Assembly: GCA_016930085.1 (NCBI GenBank)
Contig: JAFGHO010000029.1
Coordinates: 17,481 to 81,480 of the forward strand
Direction: 5' to 3'
Source of the DNA: Spirochaetales bacterium
GTDB lineage: Bacteria; Spirochaetota; Spirochaetia; SZUA-6; JAFGRV01
Length of the DNA stretch: 64,000 nucleotides
Part shown: piece by piece, positions 26,608 to 36,063 of the stretch
Numbering within the stretch: position 1 is the stretch's first letter
How the letters are laid out: every line of letters begins with the position of its first letter
Position numbers and translations under genes: made by a program
The notes under the pieces: generated by a model
Seen by the model: the letters and a program-made list of their open reading frames with translations, nothing else
What the model was told of the DNA's origin: nothing
Databases searched by the model: none

Positions 26608-26637
26608 TTGACAATGAAAGGAAACAACTACTAATAT
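26608..26637 (+). promoter_or_regulatory. Promoter of acyl-CoA dehydrogenase operon
   Basis: TTGACA (26608-26613), 18-base spacer, TAATAT (26632-26637). The start near 26644 leaves a leader of about 60 bases ending in GGAGG (26694-26698). Confidence 0.6.
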
Positions 26638-26705
26638 ACATGACATCCTTGTACGTATCAAAAAGAAAAAAATCAGGGATAGATCTTTTTTATGGAGGAC
26701 CTACG

Positions 26706-27866
26706 TTGAACTACTTTCTAACAGAAGAACAGCAGATGATCAAAGATCTTGCTGCAAAAATCGCCAAAGAAAAAATAGAGCCTGTTGCATTGGAATACGA
26801 TGAGGCGGGGATATTCCCCTGGGACATTGTCAAAATCATGGGCCAGTCCGATCTCTTCGGCGTCTTCATACCTGAAGAATACGGCGGCCTGGGCGGCGGT
26901 GTCTTTGAAATGTGTCTTGTTGTCGAGGAACTTTCAAAGGCATGCGGCGGTATTTCACTCTCCTACGCCGCATCCGCTTTGGGCACGATTCCCATCATCC
27001 TTTTCGGGAATGAGGAACAGAAGAAAAAATACCTGCCGCGGCTTGCAACGGGAGAAATTCTTGCCGCGTTCGCCCTCACCGAACCGGATGCGGGAAGCGA
27101 TGCGGCCGCGATCAAAACGCGCGCCGAGCTCGACGGCGACAATTATATAATTAATGGCACCAAGCAGTGGATTACCAATGGGGGTGAAGCATTTATCAAT
27201 ACGGTCATCGTGATCACCGATCCCTCACGCGGAGCGCGCGGCTCTTCGGCCATCCTGGTCGAAAAGGGAACGCCCGGATTCGAGTTCGGGAAAAAGGAAA
27301 ACAAGATGGGAATCCGCGCTTCGGCGACCCGGGAACTTATTTTTCAGGACTGCAAGGTCCCGAAGGAAAATCTTCTGGGAAGGGAAGGCCAGGGTTTTCT
27401 TATCGCGATGAAGACCTTCGACCAATCGAGACCGGGAGTCGCCTCACAGGCGGTCGGTATTGCCGCAGGCGCCCTGGAAAAGGCGGTCGCCTATTCCCGC
27501 GAACGGCACCAGAAAGGACAACCCGTTTCCTCATTCCAGGGGATACAGTTTCTCCTCGCGGACATGGCGACGGAAGTCGAGGCGGCACGGGCGCTCACTC
27601 TCCAGGCCGCAAAGACCATCGACTCGGGTGTCAAAAACGTCTCGAAGATATCGTCCATGGCGAAACTCTTTGCTTCGGATACCGCAATGAAGGTCACAAC
27701 GGACGCGGTGCAAGTCTTCGGCGGCTACGGGTACATGAAAGAGTACCCGGTGGAAAAGATGATGCGCGACGCGAAGATAACCCAGATCTACGAGGGGACC
27801 AACCAGATTCAGCGGGAAGTTATCGCACTTCAGCTTATCAAGGAAAGCGCACGGGGAAAGGATTGA
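26706..27866 (+). CDS. Acyl-CoA dehydrogenase (short-chain/butyryl type)
   Basis: FAD-dependent enzyme interconverting acyl-CoA and 2-enoyl-CoA. From TTG 26706, which has a perfect GGAGG seven bases upstream, the protein has 386 residues, the normal length. An in-frame ATG at 26586 would add 40 unrelated residues and overlaps the promoter region. Motifs: YGGLGGGVFEM, ALTEPDAGSDAAAIKT (FAD/substrate binding), and the C-terminal QIYEGTNQIQ in which Glu363 is the catalytic base of the short- and medium-chain classes. With EtfB and ferredoxin-fused EtfA directly downstream, it likely works as an electron-bifurcating or Etf-coupled enoyl-CoA reductase, as in Bcd-EtfAB or caffeyl-CoA reductase complexes. 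Confidence 0.93.
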   Translation: MNYFLTEEQQMIKDLAAKIAKEKIEPVALEYDEAGIFPWDIVKIMGQSDLFGVFIPEEYGGLGGGVFEMCLVVEELSKACGGISLSYAASALGTIPIILFGNEEQKKKYLPRLATGEILAAFALTEPDAGSDAAAIKTRAELDGDNYIINGTKQWITNGGEAFINTVIVITDPSRGARGSSAILVEKGTPGFEFGKKENKMGIRASATRELIFQDCKVPKENLLGREGQGFLIAMKTFDQSRPGVASQAVGIAAGALEKAVAYSRERHQKGQPVSSFQGIQFLLADMATEVEAARALTLQAAKTIDSGVKNVSKISSMAKLFASDTAMKVTTDAVQVFGGYGYMKEYPVEKMMRDAKITQIYEGTNQIQREVIALQLIKESARGKD

Positions 27867-27870
27867 ACAG

Positions 27871-28686
27871 GTGAAGGTGATAGTATGCATAAAACAGGTA
27901 CCGGATACGACGAACGTCAAGATCAATCCCGAAACAAATACCCTCATCCGTGAAGGGGTCGAATCTATCATCAATCCGTTCGATATGTATGCCCTCGAAG
28001 AAGGCCTCCGTATCAAGGAAAAGTACGGGGGAGAAGTGATCGCCTTATCAATGGGCCCACCGCAGGTATCGATCTCACTGAAGGAGGCGATCAGCCTTGG
28101 AATCGATAATGCGTACCTCCTTTCCGACAGGGCTTTTGCAGGGTCGGATACCCTGGCAACGGCCTATACCCTTGCGGCGGGAATCAACGCACTGGACGGC
28201 GCGGATATCATTCTCATGGGCAAACAGGCGATCGACGGCGATACCGGACAGGTCGGTCCGGGGGTAGCCGAAAACCTTTCGCTTCCGCATATCACGGATG
28301 TGAGAAAAATCGAAGCGATAGACTCATCCGGTTATATCGTTGTAGAACGGCTGCTCGAAAACGGTTACCTGCGGTTGAAAACGAAACTTCCCGTGATTCT
28401 CACCGTTGTCAAGGAAATCAACGAACCGCGGCTTCCCTCGCTGAAAGGGAAAATGCGTGCGAAAAAGGAAGAGGTCGCGGTCTGGACGAAAGACGACCTC
28501 GATGTCGATATGGAACGTATCGGCCTGACCGGCTCTCCCACCCAGGTGATAAAAATCTTTACCCCGCCAAAACCGAGTGGAGGAAAAATATTTCAGGGAG
28601 AGCCCGGCGATATGGTCAAACAGCTTATCGATCATCTGCACGCGGCGGGACTTCCTATGGGAACGAAGAAGGAGGACGCCTCATGA
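27871..28686 (+). CDS. etfB: Electron transfer flavoprotein beta subunit
   Basis: Beta subunit of EtfAB (FixA family), 271 residues, starting at GTG 27871, four bases after the dehydrogenase stop. Landmarks: VIVCIKQVPDTTNVKINPET at the N-terminus, NPFDMYALEEGL, the AMP/flavin-binding segment starting ILMGKQAIDGDTGQVGP, and the C-terminal SPTQVIKIFTPPKP. Its stop overlaps the etfA start as ATGA. Whether the second cofactor is AMP (ordinary Etf) or FAD (bifurcating Etf) cannot be settled from this reading, though the context points to the latter. Confidence 0.95.
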   Translation: MKVIVCIKQVPDTTNVKINPETNTLIREGVESIINPFDMYALEEGLRIKEKYGGEVIALSMGPPQVSISLKEAISLGIDNAYLLSDRAFAGSDTLATAYTLAAGINALDGADIILMGKQAIDGDTGQVGPGVAENLSLPHITDVRKIEAIDSSGYIVVERLLENGYLRLKTKLPVILTVVKEINEPRLPSLKGKMRAKKEEVAVWTKDDLDVDMERIGLTGSPTQVIKIFTPPKPSGGKIFQGEPGDMVKQLIDHLHAAGLPMGTKKEDAS

Positions 28687-29870
28687 GCGGAATCAAGGTG
28701 ATTACTGAAAAATGTGTCGGCTGCGGGCTGTGCATCAAGGTGTGTCCCTATGCGGCGATCGCCCTCATCGACAAGAAAGCGGTGATCAACGAGAAATGCA
28801 CACTCTGCGGGGCCTGTATCGATGCCTGTAAAAAATTCAATGCGATCGTCATTACGAGACGGACATTTGTCGGTCAGAAAACGGAAGATTATTCCGGCAT
28901 CTGCCTGTACGCGGAGCACAGGCACGGGAAACTCTCCTCCGTGGTTCCCGAAATAATCGGTGTGGCGCGAAATCTCAAAGAAAGCAGAAACGTCCCCATC
29001 AGCGCGATTTTGGTCGGGCACAAGGTAAAACCGCTTGCCGAAGAGATCATTTCATACGGGGTGGATGAAGTCTTTATGATCGACAACCCCCGGATCGGCG
29101 ACTTTGCCGAAGATATCCAGGCGTCACTGGTTTCGGATATCATCATCGAAACAAAACCGGAAATATTTTTGGGCGGCGGAACGGTCATCGGCAGGTCGCT
29201 GCTGCCAAAAGTCGCGGCAAAGCTGCTTACCGGACTAACCGCCGATTGTACGGAGCTGGCCATGGATACGGCTGAAAACCTCCTGAAACAGACACGACCG
29301 GCTTTCGGGGGCAATATCATGGCAACGATTCTCTGCAAAAACCACCGGCCGCAGATGGCGACGGTCCGTCACAAGGTGATGAAACCGGCCGCGCTGATCG
29401 ACGGATACGAAGGGAAGATCACGGAAATGAATCATATCCCGATTCCCGAAGCCCAGATAGAAGTGCTCGAGTTCGTCGAAGAGGAGACGGATACCGTCAA
29501 TCTTTCCGAAGCCGACATCATCGTTTCCGGGGGAAGGGGCGTCAGGGACCCCAAGAATTTCGCATTGATCGAAGAGCTCGCAAAGGCGCTGGGCGGCGCC
29601 GTCGGTGCTTCCCGTGCCGCGGTGGACGCGGACTGGATTCCGTACTCGCATCAGGTAGGACAGACCGGAAAAACGGTGAATCCCACGGTATATATCGCAT
29701 GCGGTATTTCTGGGGCCATACAGCACCTGGCGGGCATGAAAGGATCGGATATCATTGTGGCAATCAACTCGGATCCCCGTGCTCCGATTTTTGACGTGGC
29801 ACACTATGGCATTGTCGGGAATCTCTTTGAGGTCATCCCCGAATTCATCAGACAAATAAAGAGTTCATAG
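28683..29870 (+). CDS. etfA: Electron transfer flavoprotein alpha subunit with N-terminal ferredoxin domain
   Basis: Alpha subunit, 395 residues. An N-terminal 2[4Fe-4S] ferredoxin-like domain has cysteines at 11, 14, 17, 21 and 39, 42, 45, 49 (two CX2CX2CX3C sets, the first followed by Pro). The Etf alpha N-terminal domain follows, then the FAD domain with [38 protein letters not shown] and [15 protein letters not shown]. Such ferredoxin-fused EtfA occurs in CarE of the Acetobacterium caffeyl-CoA reductase and in some clostridial Etfs, where ferredoxin is reduced. It is the likely electron partner of the adjacent acyl-CoA dehydrogenase. It ends with TAG. Confidence 0.95.
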   Translation: MSGIKVITEKCVGCGLCIKVCPYAAIALIDKKAVINEKCTLCGACIDACKKFNAIVITRRTFVGQKTEDYSGICLYAEHRHGKLSSVVPEIIGVARNLKESRNVPISAILVGHKVKPLAEEIISYGVDEVFMIDNPRIGDFAEDIQASLVSDIIIETKPEIFLGGGTVIGRSLLPKVAAKLLTGLTADCTELAMDTAENLLKQTRPAFGGNIMATILCKNHRPQMATVRHKVMKPAALIDGYEGKITEMNHIPIPEAQIEVLEFVEEETDTVNLSEADIIVSGGRGVRDPKNFALIEELAKALGGAVGASRAAVDADWIPYSHQVGQTGKTVNPTVYIACGISGAIQHLAGMKGSDIIVAINSDPRAPIFDVAHYGIVGNLFEVIPEFIRQIKSS

Positions 29871-29880
29871 AGGGTCTTTT

Positions 29881-32286
29881 TTGAAACAAAAAAAACATGG
29901 TTCGCCTGAAACACTCTCCGTGGAAGAGCTTTCTCTGGATATTTCCATCGAGGATATCGAATCATGCCTCGAGACATCGGAGGAGTTCGAGATCATCGGT
30001 CAGCCCCGCGCTCTGAAAGCGTTGAAAATGGGAACGGAAATTCAGGCGAAAGGATATAATATCTTCGTCACGGGACTTTCGGGCACGGGAAAGCGAACCG
30101 CAATCAGAAAAATTCTCAAAAACGTCAGGTCGAGCAAAAAAAACCTCCGGGATATCGGCTATGTCTATAATTTCCGGAGACCGGACAGGCCGCGTGTGCT
30201 TTACTTTTCCAGAGGAGAGGGAAAGGCCTTTAAAAAGGACATGCATCAGCTTATCGAACATCTCAAATCGGCAATAAAATTGCGCCTCGAAAGCAGGATG
30301 TTTCAAACAAAAAAAGACAAAATCGTCAAGGTATTGGAGCAGAACGAAAACAGGAAACTCACCGAGTTCGAATCCCATCTTTCAAGGGAAGGGTTTCAGA
30401 TCGTACAGATCGGGGAGGGAGACGAACAGGTCACCGATATCGTTCCCCTGTATCAGGGCCGTGCCGTGGATTTCGACGAATTGCAATCACTCGTCCAGTC
30501 GGGCGAGATCGACAGCTCGTACTGGAATAAAACCAGGCAGAAATATTTCGAATACATGGACGAAATGAAAAAAATATTCAAGGTACTCAGGGCATCCAGG
30601 GCCGAAACCGATGAAAAAATCCGCGATCTCGGTATACGGGAGACACGGCCCCTTATCGAAACTGAAATCGAACATCTGACGGGCAAATATTCAGGTGAGA
30701 AAATCAAGGAATACCTCGAGGATCTGTGCGAGGATATTTCCGAGAACATCTTTTTATTCACTCTGGGGTCACTTGAAAAAAACAGGGAAGGAAGATCCGC
30801 CCTGGTCCGCTACGGGGTGAATATCGTTGTTGATAATGCCGACAGTACATCTGTGCCCATCATATTCGAACAGCACCCCACCTACACCAACCTCTTTGGT
30901 TCGATAGAATCCAGGGTCGAACTGGGAGGTGAGGTAAAAACCAATTTTCTGATGATCAGGGCCGGCTCCCTCATTCACGCAAACGGCGGTTTCCTCGTCC
31001 TCAATGCGGACGATGTCCTGCGGGACGATTTCTGCTGGTTCAGCCTTAAAAACGCGCTTATGACCGGCAAGGTCGATATACAGCAGATCGAGGGCTCCGT
31101 GCTTATACCGGGGTCGAAAATCAAGCCGGAAGCCTGCGATGTCGATGTGAAGGTCATCATTATCGGCAATCCCCATCTCTACGATATCCTCTATTCAATG
31201 GATGAAGACTTCCAGAAGCTCTTCAAAGTAAACGCGGAATTCGATTCGGTGATCGACAGAACCCCCGGCAACCTTCGGAGTTATGTTTCCTTTATTGTCC
31301 GTATCGCGGAGGAACACAATCTCAAGCCGATTCGTCCGGACGGGATCGTGAGGGTGATCGAATACGGCATACGGATCGCGGAGCGAAAGGACTGTTTTTC
31401 AACAAGGTTTTCGATGATTTCCGACATTATCAAGGAATCGGATTACTGGGCGGGAAAGATGAAAAAAAAATACATCGACGAAGACGCCGTAAAGCGGGCG
31501 ATCAGAGAAAGAAACTACCTTTTCAATCTGCCGGAAGAAAAAATCCGGGAACTTATCGTCAATGGGGATATCATTCTCTCTGTGGACGGAACGGCAGTGG
31601 GAAAGGTGAACGGCCTGAGTATCTATGACAGGGGATATTATTCGTTCGGTAAACCCACGCTTATCACCGCGAGAATTTCTCCCGGCGATTCCGGCATTAT
31701 CAACATCGAACGGGAATCCGGCCTTTCCGGGGAGTTTCACGACAAAGGCATTCTGATTCTCGAAGGCCTCCTCCGAAGCCGCTATACACGGGATTTCCCG
31801 CTTTCCGTAACGGCCAGTATCTGTTTCGAACAATCCTACACGAATATCGACGGCGATTCGGCATCGTCAGCGGAAGTGTACGCCCTGTTGTCCGCCATCT
31901 CCAATGTCGGACTCAGGCAGGATATCGCCGTGACCGGAAGCGTCAACCAGATGGGAGAAATCCAGCCCATCGGGGGGGTAACGGAAAAAGTGGAAGGATT
32001 CTTCAATGTCTGCAAGCAGCGGAGGTTTACGGGAAACCAGGGGGTCATCATCCCCGTTCAGAATATCAAGAATCTCATCCTTTCGGAAGACGTCAAAAAA
32101 GAGATAAAGGGAGGTCGCTTTCATATCTACGCGATCCGGACCATTGACGAGGGCATCCAAATCCTGACCGGCATGGATGCCGGCGAGCGGGACGATTCGA
32201 AAAAATACCCCGAAGGCTCCCTTAACAGGCTTGTCGAAGACAGACTCAGAGAACTTGCCAAACGGGTCAAGGAATACAGCGGATAG
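29881..32286 (+). CDS. Lon-like ATP-dependent protease (AAA_32/LonB-type)
   Basis: Protein of 801 residues from TTG 29881 with AGAGGG upstream. An N-terminal AAA-type region has Walker A GLSGTGKR at about 65-72, a long helical insertion at about 120-310, and a Walker B-like strand NGGFLVLNADDVL. The C-terminal S16 protease domain contains the Ser-Lys dyad, with Ser662 in GDSASSAE and Lys703 in GGVTEKVEG. This architecture is the Lon-related family distinct from LonA. It lies 10 bases after etfA and is probably on the same transcript, which is odd for a quality-control protease. It may instead have an internal promoter that I cannot see. Confidence 0.9.
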   Translation: MKQKKHGSPETLSVEELSLDISIEDIESCLETSEEFEIIGQPRALKALKMGTEIQAKGYNIFVTGLSGTGKRTAIRKILKNVRSSKKNLRDIGYVYNFRRPDRPRVLYFSRGEGKAFKKDMHQLIEHLKSAIKLRLESRMFQTKKDKIVKVLEQNENRKLTEFESHLSREGFQIVQIGEGDEQVTDIVPLYQGRAVDFDELQSLVQSGEIDSSYWNKTRQKYFEYMDEMKKIFKVLRASRAETDEKIRDLGIRETRPLIETEIEHLTGKYSGEKIKEYLEDLCEDISENIFLFTLGSLEKNREGRSALVRYGVNIVVDNADSTSVPIIFEQHPTYTNLFGSIESRVELGGEVKTNFLMIRAGSLIHANGGFLVLNADDVLRDDFCWFSLKNALMTGKVDIQQIEGSVLIPGSKIKPEACDVDVKVIIIGNPHLYDILYSMDEDFQKLFKVNAEFDSVIDRTPGNLRSYVSFIVRIAEEHNLKPIRPDGIVRVIEYGIRIAERKDCFSTRFSMISDIIKESDYWAGKMKKKYIDEDAVKRAIRERNYLFNLPEEKIRELIVNGDIILSVDGTAVGKVNGLSIYDRGYYSFGKPTLITARISPGDSGIINIERESGLSGEFHDKGILILEGLLRSRYTRDFPLSVTASICFEQSYTNIDGDSASSAEVYALLSAISNVGLRQDIAVTGSVNQMGEIQPIGGVTEKVEGFFNVCKQRRFTGNQGVIIPVQNIKNLILSEDVKKEIKGGRFHIYAIRTIDEGIQILTGMDAGERDDSKKYPEGSLNRLVEDRLRELAKRVKEYSG

Positions 32287-32331
32287 TGCATTCGCAAACG
32301 ACCGGACGAACGACCTATCACCGTCTTACTC

Positions 32332-32359
32332 TTGACTTTTTTTTAAATACCGGTATAGT
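32332..32359 (+). promoter_or_regulatory. Promoter of GHKL-HDOD gene
   Basis: TTGACT (32332-32337), 16-base spacer, TATAGT (32354-32359). The leader of about 50 bases contains a small hairpin CGTGA-TACG-TCACG. Confidence 0.6.
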
Positions 32360-32418
32360 TTAAATTACCCGTTACGGGACGTGATACGTCACGCACATTA
32401 TTCAAGGTAAAAAGCGAG

Positions 32419-33906
32419 ATGGTCGATAAACTGGGCAGCGCTGAGATCCGGAAGGCGATCAGCAATTCAATTCCCATCATTATAAAATCCTTTACCCTGT
32501 CACACGAAACGGAAATGTATGTGGAAAAGATATTGGGAAAATTTCTTGTCGAACTGGGATATGAAAAACTGAAAAATCCCCTTTCCTACTGCCTCAAGGA
32601 ACTTGCCGTTAACGCGAAAAAAGCGAATACGAAACGCGTCTATTTCGAGGAGAAGGACCTCGATATCGAAAACCAGGACGACTACCAGATCGGCATGAAA
32701 AACTTCAAGACGGAAACCCTCGACAATATCAATCATTATCTGGAGATGCAAAAACAGAAAGGCCTCTATATCAAAATCGTCTTTCAGACAAAAGGAAAAT
32801 CATTTATCATATCGGTCCATAACAATGTCACCATCAACCGGGTGGAACACATGAGGGTATTCGACAGGATCGCGCGGGCGAGGGCCTATAAATCGATTAC
32901 CGACGCATTCAACACGGTGATGGACAACACGGAGGGCGCCGGACTTGGTATTATCATTCTCATTCTCATGCTGAAAAAGATCGGACTGAGCGAAGACGCC
33001 TTCGAACTCGAAGTCAAAAACGACGAGACAATTTCGCGGATCAGCGTTCCCTTTTCAAACATTCATGTCGAACAGGTCGATCTATTAACAAACGCGGTAG
33101 TGAAGGAGATCAATTCGCTTCCCAGTTTCCCGGATACGATACTGTACCTCCAGAAGCTGACCGCTGATCCGGAAGTCGATATCAATGAAATAGCGAAACA
33201 CATCAAGGCGGACCCCGCACTCACTGCGGAATTGCTCAAGCTCGTCAATTCTCCCATCTACCGTGTCGCCAAACGTATCGAAAGAATCGCGGACGCGGTC
33301 AAACTCGTAGGCATGCGGGCATTACGGAATATTCTCTATTCCTACGGAACACAGACAATCCTTGAAAAAAAATACAGGGAGATGAAAGAGCTCTGGGAAC
33401 ACTCCTTCAGGGTCGCCACCTACGCGTATAACATCGCACGGAACAACGGATTGCGGGGAGATGTCCTCGATGACGTGTTTATCGGCGGCATTCTCCATGA
33501 CCTCGGAAAAATCATCCTCTCCTCACTTCATCCGGATGTCGTCGACAAGATCGTGAAATATTGCATCGAAAAGGGAATTTCGATCAATCTCGTCGAAGAT
33601 ATCACCGTCGGACTCAATCATGCCGAAACGGGAGCACAGATGGCGGAAAAATGGAGTTTCCCAAAACAACTCGTTGCCGCAATCAGATGGCATCATGAGC
33701 CGACCGCCGGACCCAGAGAATACATGAATGTCATATTCCCCGTCTACCTCGCAAATTTCATTTGCAGCGTGGAAAAGGATATCGTGGTATTCGATCAATC
33801 AGACCCGGCGGTCCGCGCGTATTTCAAATTGACCGATGAAGCAAAATTCAGGGAACTGACCTCGCGTCTTCAGAAATTGTTCGAAGACGGAAAAAAGACA
33901 ATATAA
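32419..33906 (+). CDS. GHKL ATPase-like domain fused to an HDOD domain
   Basis: Regulatory protein of 495 residues. Residues about 25-215 resemble a histidine-kinase/GHKL ATPase domain: an N-box-like CLKELAVNAKKAN (Glu61, Asn65) and a glycine box EGAGLGIIILILMLKK near 170-185. The DxG box reads VHNN and no phosphoacceptor His domain is seen, so it may bind nucleotide without being a kinase. Residues about 225-430 are an HDOD domain (LPSFPDTILYLQKLTADPE, LVNSPIYRV, IADAVKLVGMRALRNIL), and it retains a His-Asp pair in GGILHDLGKIIL and a later WHHEP, so an HD-type activity is possible. It precedes a glutaredoxin gene by 11 bases. Confidence 0.85.
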   Translation: MVDKLGSAEIRKAISNSIPIIIKSFTLSHETEMYVEKILGKFLVELGYEKLKNPLSYCLKELAVNAKKANTKRVYFEEKDLDIENQDDYQIGMKNFKTETLDNINHYLEMQKQKGLYIKIVFQTKGKSFIISVHNNVTINRVEHMRVFDRIARARAYKSITDAFNTVMDNTEGAGLGIIILILMLKKIGLSEDAFELEVKNDETISRISVPFSNIHVEQVDLLTNAVVKEINSLPSFPDTILYLQKLTADPEVDINEIAKHIKADPALTAELLKLVNSPIYRVAKRIERIADAVKLVGMRALRNILYSYGTQTILEKKYREMKELWEHSFRVATYAYNIARNNGLRGDVLDDVFIGGILHDLGKIILSSLHPDVVDKIVKYCIEKGISINLVEDITVGLNHAETGAQMAEKWSFPKQLVAAIRWHHEPTAGPREYMNVIFPVYLANFICSVEKDIVVFDQSDPAVRAYFKLTDEAKFRELTSRLQKLFEDGKKTI

Positions 33907-33917
33907 GGGAGACCGGT

Positions 33918-34145
33918 ATGGCTATTATCGTTTATTCGACCCCCGCATGCGGATTCTGCGGAAAGGTGAAAGACTACCTGAAGGAAAAAGGAGTCAAATT
34001 CACCGAATACAATGTCGCGAATGACAGACAAAAAGCGGAAGAAATGGTGAGAAAATCGGGGCAGATGGGTGTCCCGGTCGTCGATATCAACGGCAAGATC
34101 ATCGTGGGATTCAACAAACCGGAAATCGATAAGGCACTCAAATAG
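33918..34145 (+). CDS. Glutaredoxin-like protein
   Basis: Seventy-five residues with a thioredoxin fold. It has the active site ACGFCGKVKDYL (Cys-Gly-Phe-Cys), the cis-Pro in MGVPVVDINGK and a C-terminal GFNKPEIDKAL helix. The size and CxxC resemble NrdH/YruB-type small glutaredoxins more than classical CPYC glutaredoxins. AAGGGAGA before the ATG fixes the start. It is probably cotranscribed with the HDOD gene and followed by a terminator. It ends with TAG. Confidence 0.92.
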   Translation: MAIIVYSTPACGFCGKVKDYLKEKGVKFTEYNVANDRQKAEEMVRKSGQMGVPVVDINGKIIVGFNKPEIDKALK

Positions 34146-34189
34146 CGGTATCAAAGCGTAATTTAATGCAAGATATGACGGATTGACTG

Positions 34190-34209
34190 AAAGAAAGTCC
34201 GCTTTCTTT
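34190..34209 (+). terminator. Rho-independent terminator after glutaredoxin gene
   Basis: AAAGAAAG (34190-34197), loop tccg, CTTTCTTT (34202-34209), with further T residues, 44 bases after the glutaredoxin stop. Confidence 0.65.
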
Positions 34210-34300
34210 TTGCACTTACGGCCCGGACATCTCACAAGCATTCAGCTGACATTATCGGGATTATTTCCCTTATCGGTCCTTTGATCGAAAAGGAGGATCC

Positions 34301-34618
34301 GTGATTATTCCCTTTGCCGTTATCGTTTTATTTATTCTTTCATTAATCCTCATCATCCAGAAAATGTCGTTACGAATATCGGTTTACAAAAGCAAAGAAT
34401 TTCACACGGTTTTTGTTTACGGGCTTGCGGTTTTATTTTTAATTCTTGAGTTGATCTGCCTATCCTCATCGTTGCTTCTCATGCTTGTGTTTCATACGTT
34501 CTTTCCCGGCATTATATTATATAGTATCGTCCTCATATTTCTGATAGTCAGCCGGAAAATACTTAAAAGGATCGACTACAGGTATGAACGGGGAACATAC
34601 CCCGCACAGACGGCATGA
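34301..34618 (+). CDS. Small membrane protein, family unknown
   Basis: One hundred and five residues with an N-terminal helix (1-20), a central hydrophobic region at about 40-85 that would form two helices, and a basic tail with repeated Arg/Lys. GTG 34301 has AAAGGAGG 5 bases upstream. No motif suggests a function and no neighbour is coupled to it. Confidence 0.6.
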   Translation: MIIPFAVIVLFILSLILIIQKMSLRISVYKSKEFHTVFVYGLAVLFLILELICLSSSLLLMLVFHTFFPGIILYSIVLIFLIVSRKILKRIDYRYERGTYPAQTA

Positions 34619-34807
34619 TATATTATGCGGTAATTCATCCAGTTAAACCGGCCGGAATTCTATCGCGATGCCGGCACATCTGCGGACATCACGCCCGGTA
34701 ATTGCCGTTAAATGATGCACCATTCCGCCTGACGCCGGTTTATTCTGTAAAAACGGATGATAATCGAATAAAAAGGTCATTTCGATCATTGACAATGATC
34801 CCGTTCA

Positions 34808-36010
34808 ATGAAAAATTTAATTATGAAAATAAACAAAAAACAAACCGGCAGTCCATATGACCTGCGTCATACATGCCGATTCTCTTCTTTTAATTTTCTT
34901 ATCATCCTTGTTCTTTCCATAGTAACCGGCTGTACGCAATGCAGCTCCGCACCGGACCCGGAAGTCCTTGCGAAAATCGATTACACACCGCATGTACAGG
35001 ACGACGGCTGGAAAACATCCACTCCCGAAGAACAGGGTGTCGATCCGATGCTGCTTGCGCGGCTTTATTACAATGCGATGAACGTCGAGTCGATATACGG
35101 CCTTCTTGTCGTAAAAAACGGCTTTATTATCGCAGAAGACTATTACAACAAGGGCGCGATCTGGATAAAGAACAGCCTGCAGTCGGTAACGAAAAGCTTC
35201 GTTTCCGCGCTGGTGGGAATTGCCGTACAACAGGGGCACATCACGGGAATAAACGAGAAGATGATGTCATTCTTTCCGGAACTGGCCGCACGCATAAAGG
35301 ACGAACGCAAAAAACAAATTACGATACGGCACATGCTTCAGATGCGCGCCGGGTACCCCTGGGAGGAGTCGACCCCGAAATTATTCGAACTCCTGTATCA
35401 CGGATTCCGGCCCTCCGATCTGATCGATGTGCCCCTCATTAAGGACCCGGGGTCTTCGTTTCACTACAGCAACCTGACATCACACCTTTTGGGCGTCATT
35501 GTCGCAAGGGCGGTGAAAACCGATCTCAGGGCGTTTGCCGGAGAACATCTTTTTTCACCGCTCGGCATCGATCCCGGAAAATGGACGCAGGACTGGGAAG
35601 GGTATTACCTCGGTCACGCCGAACTCCACCTGACAGCCCGCGATATGGCGAAATTCGGCCTGCTGTATCTCAATGACGGTGCGTATAACGGCGCACAGAT
35701 CGTGCCCGCCGCCTGGATCGCCGAATCGCTTGAAGTGTATTCAAAAAACGCGTGGCAGTACCACGTCGGCAGGAACTTCCGGGATATCGGCTACGGGTAT
35801 CAATGGTGGTCGGTCACGTCGGGGAAGCATACCTACAGTCTCGCGTGGGGACACGGCGGCCAGCAGATCGCGTTTTTAAAAAAGCTGAATATGGTCATTG
35901 TCGTTGCGGCTGATCCCCAGTATGGGAAACACGGCGATACATCGTGGAGGCATGAAAGAGCGAACCTCAATCTGGTCGCCGATTTCATCACAACACTCCC
36001 GGAGGAATAA
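34808..36010 (+). CDS. Beta-lactamase-related serine hydrolase, lipoprotein
   Basis: Secreted class C-like serine hydrolase of 400 residues. A type II signal ends in the lipobox SIVTGC (Cys42), so the protein is probably membrane-tethered. Catalytic motifs: Ser126-X-X-Lys129 in QSVTKS, a Tyr-Ser-Asn triad in FHYSNLTSH, and HGG in WGHGGQQ where penicillin-binding proteins have K-T-G. The family includes esterases, D-aminopeptidases and cell-wall enzymes. The substrate is unknown. Several in-frame Met codons exist at the N-terminus, and I keep the first because none has a better ribosome binding site. Confidence 0.88.
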   Translation: MKNLIMKINKKQTGSPYDLRHTCRFSSFNFLIILVLSIVTGCTQCSSAPDPEVLAKIDYTPHVQDDGWKTSTPEEQGVDPMLLARLYYNAMNVESIYGLLVVKNGFIIAEDYYNKGAIWIKNSLQSVTKSFVSALVGIAVQQGHITGINEKMMSFFPELAARIKDERKKQITIRHMLQMRAGYPWEESTPKLFELLYHGFRPSDLIDVPLIKDPGSSFHYSNLTSHLLGVIVARAVKTDLRAFAGEHLFSPLGIDPGKWTQDWEGYYLGHAELHLTARDMAKFGLLYLNDGAYNGAQIVPAAWIAESLEVYSKNAWQYHVGRNFRDIGYGYQWWSVTSGKHTYSLAWGHGGQQIAFLKKLNMVIVVAADPQYGKHGDTSWRHERANLNLVADFITTLPEE

Positions 36011-36063
36011 GGGGCGGAAAACAATAGTTTTTCTGCTTGATTAAATGTACCGGATATAATAAA

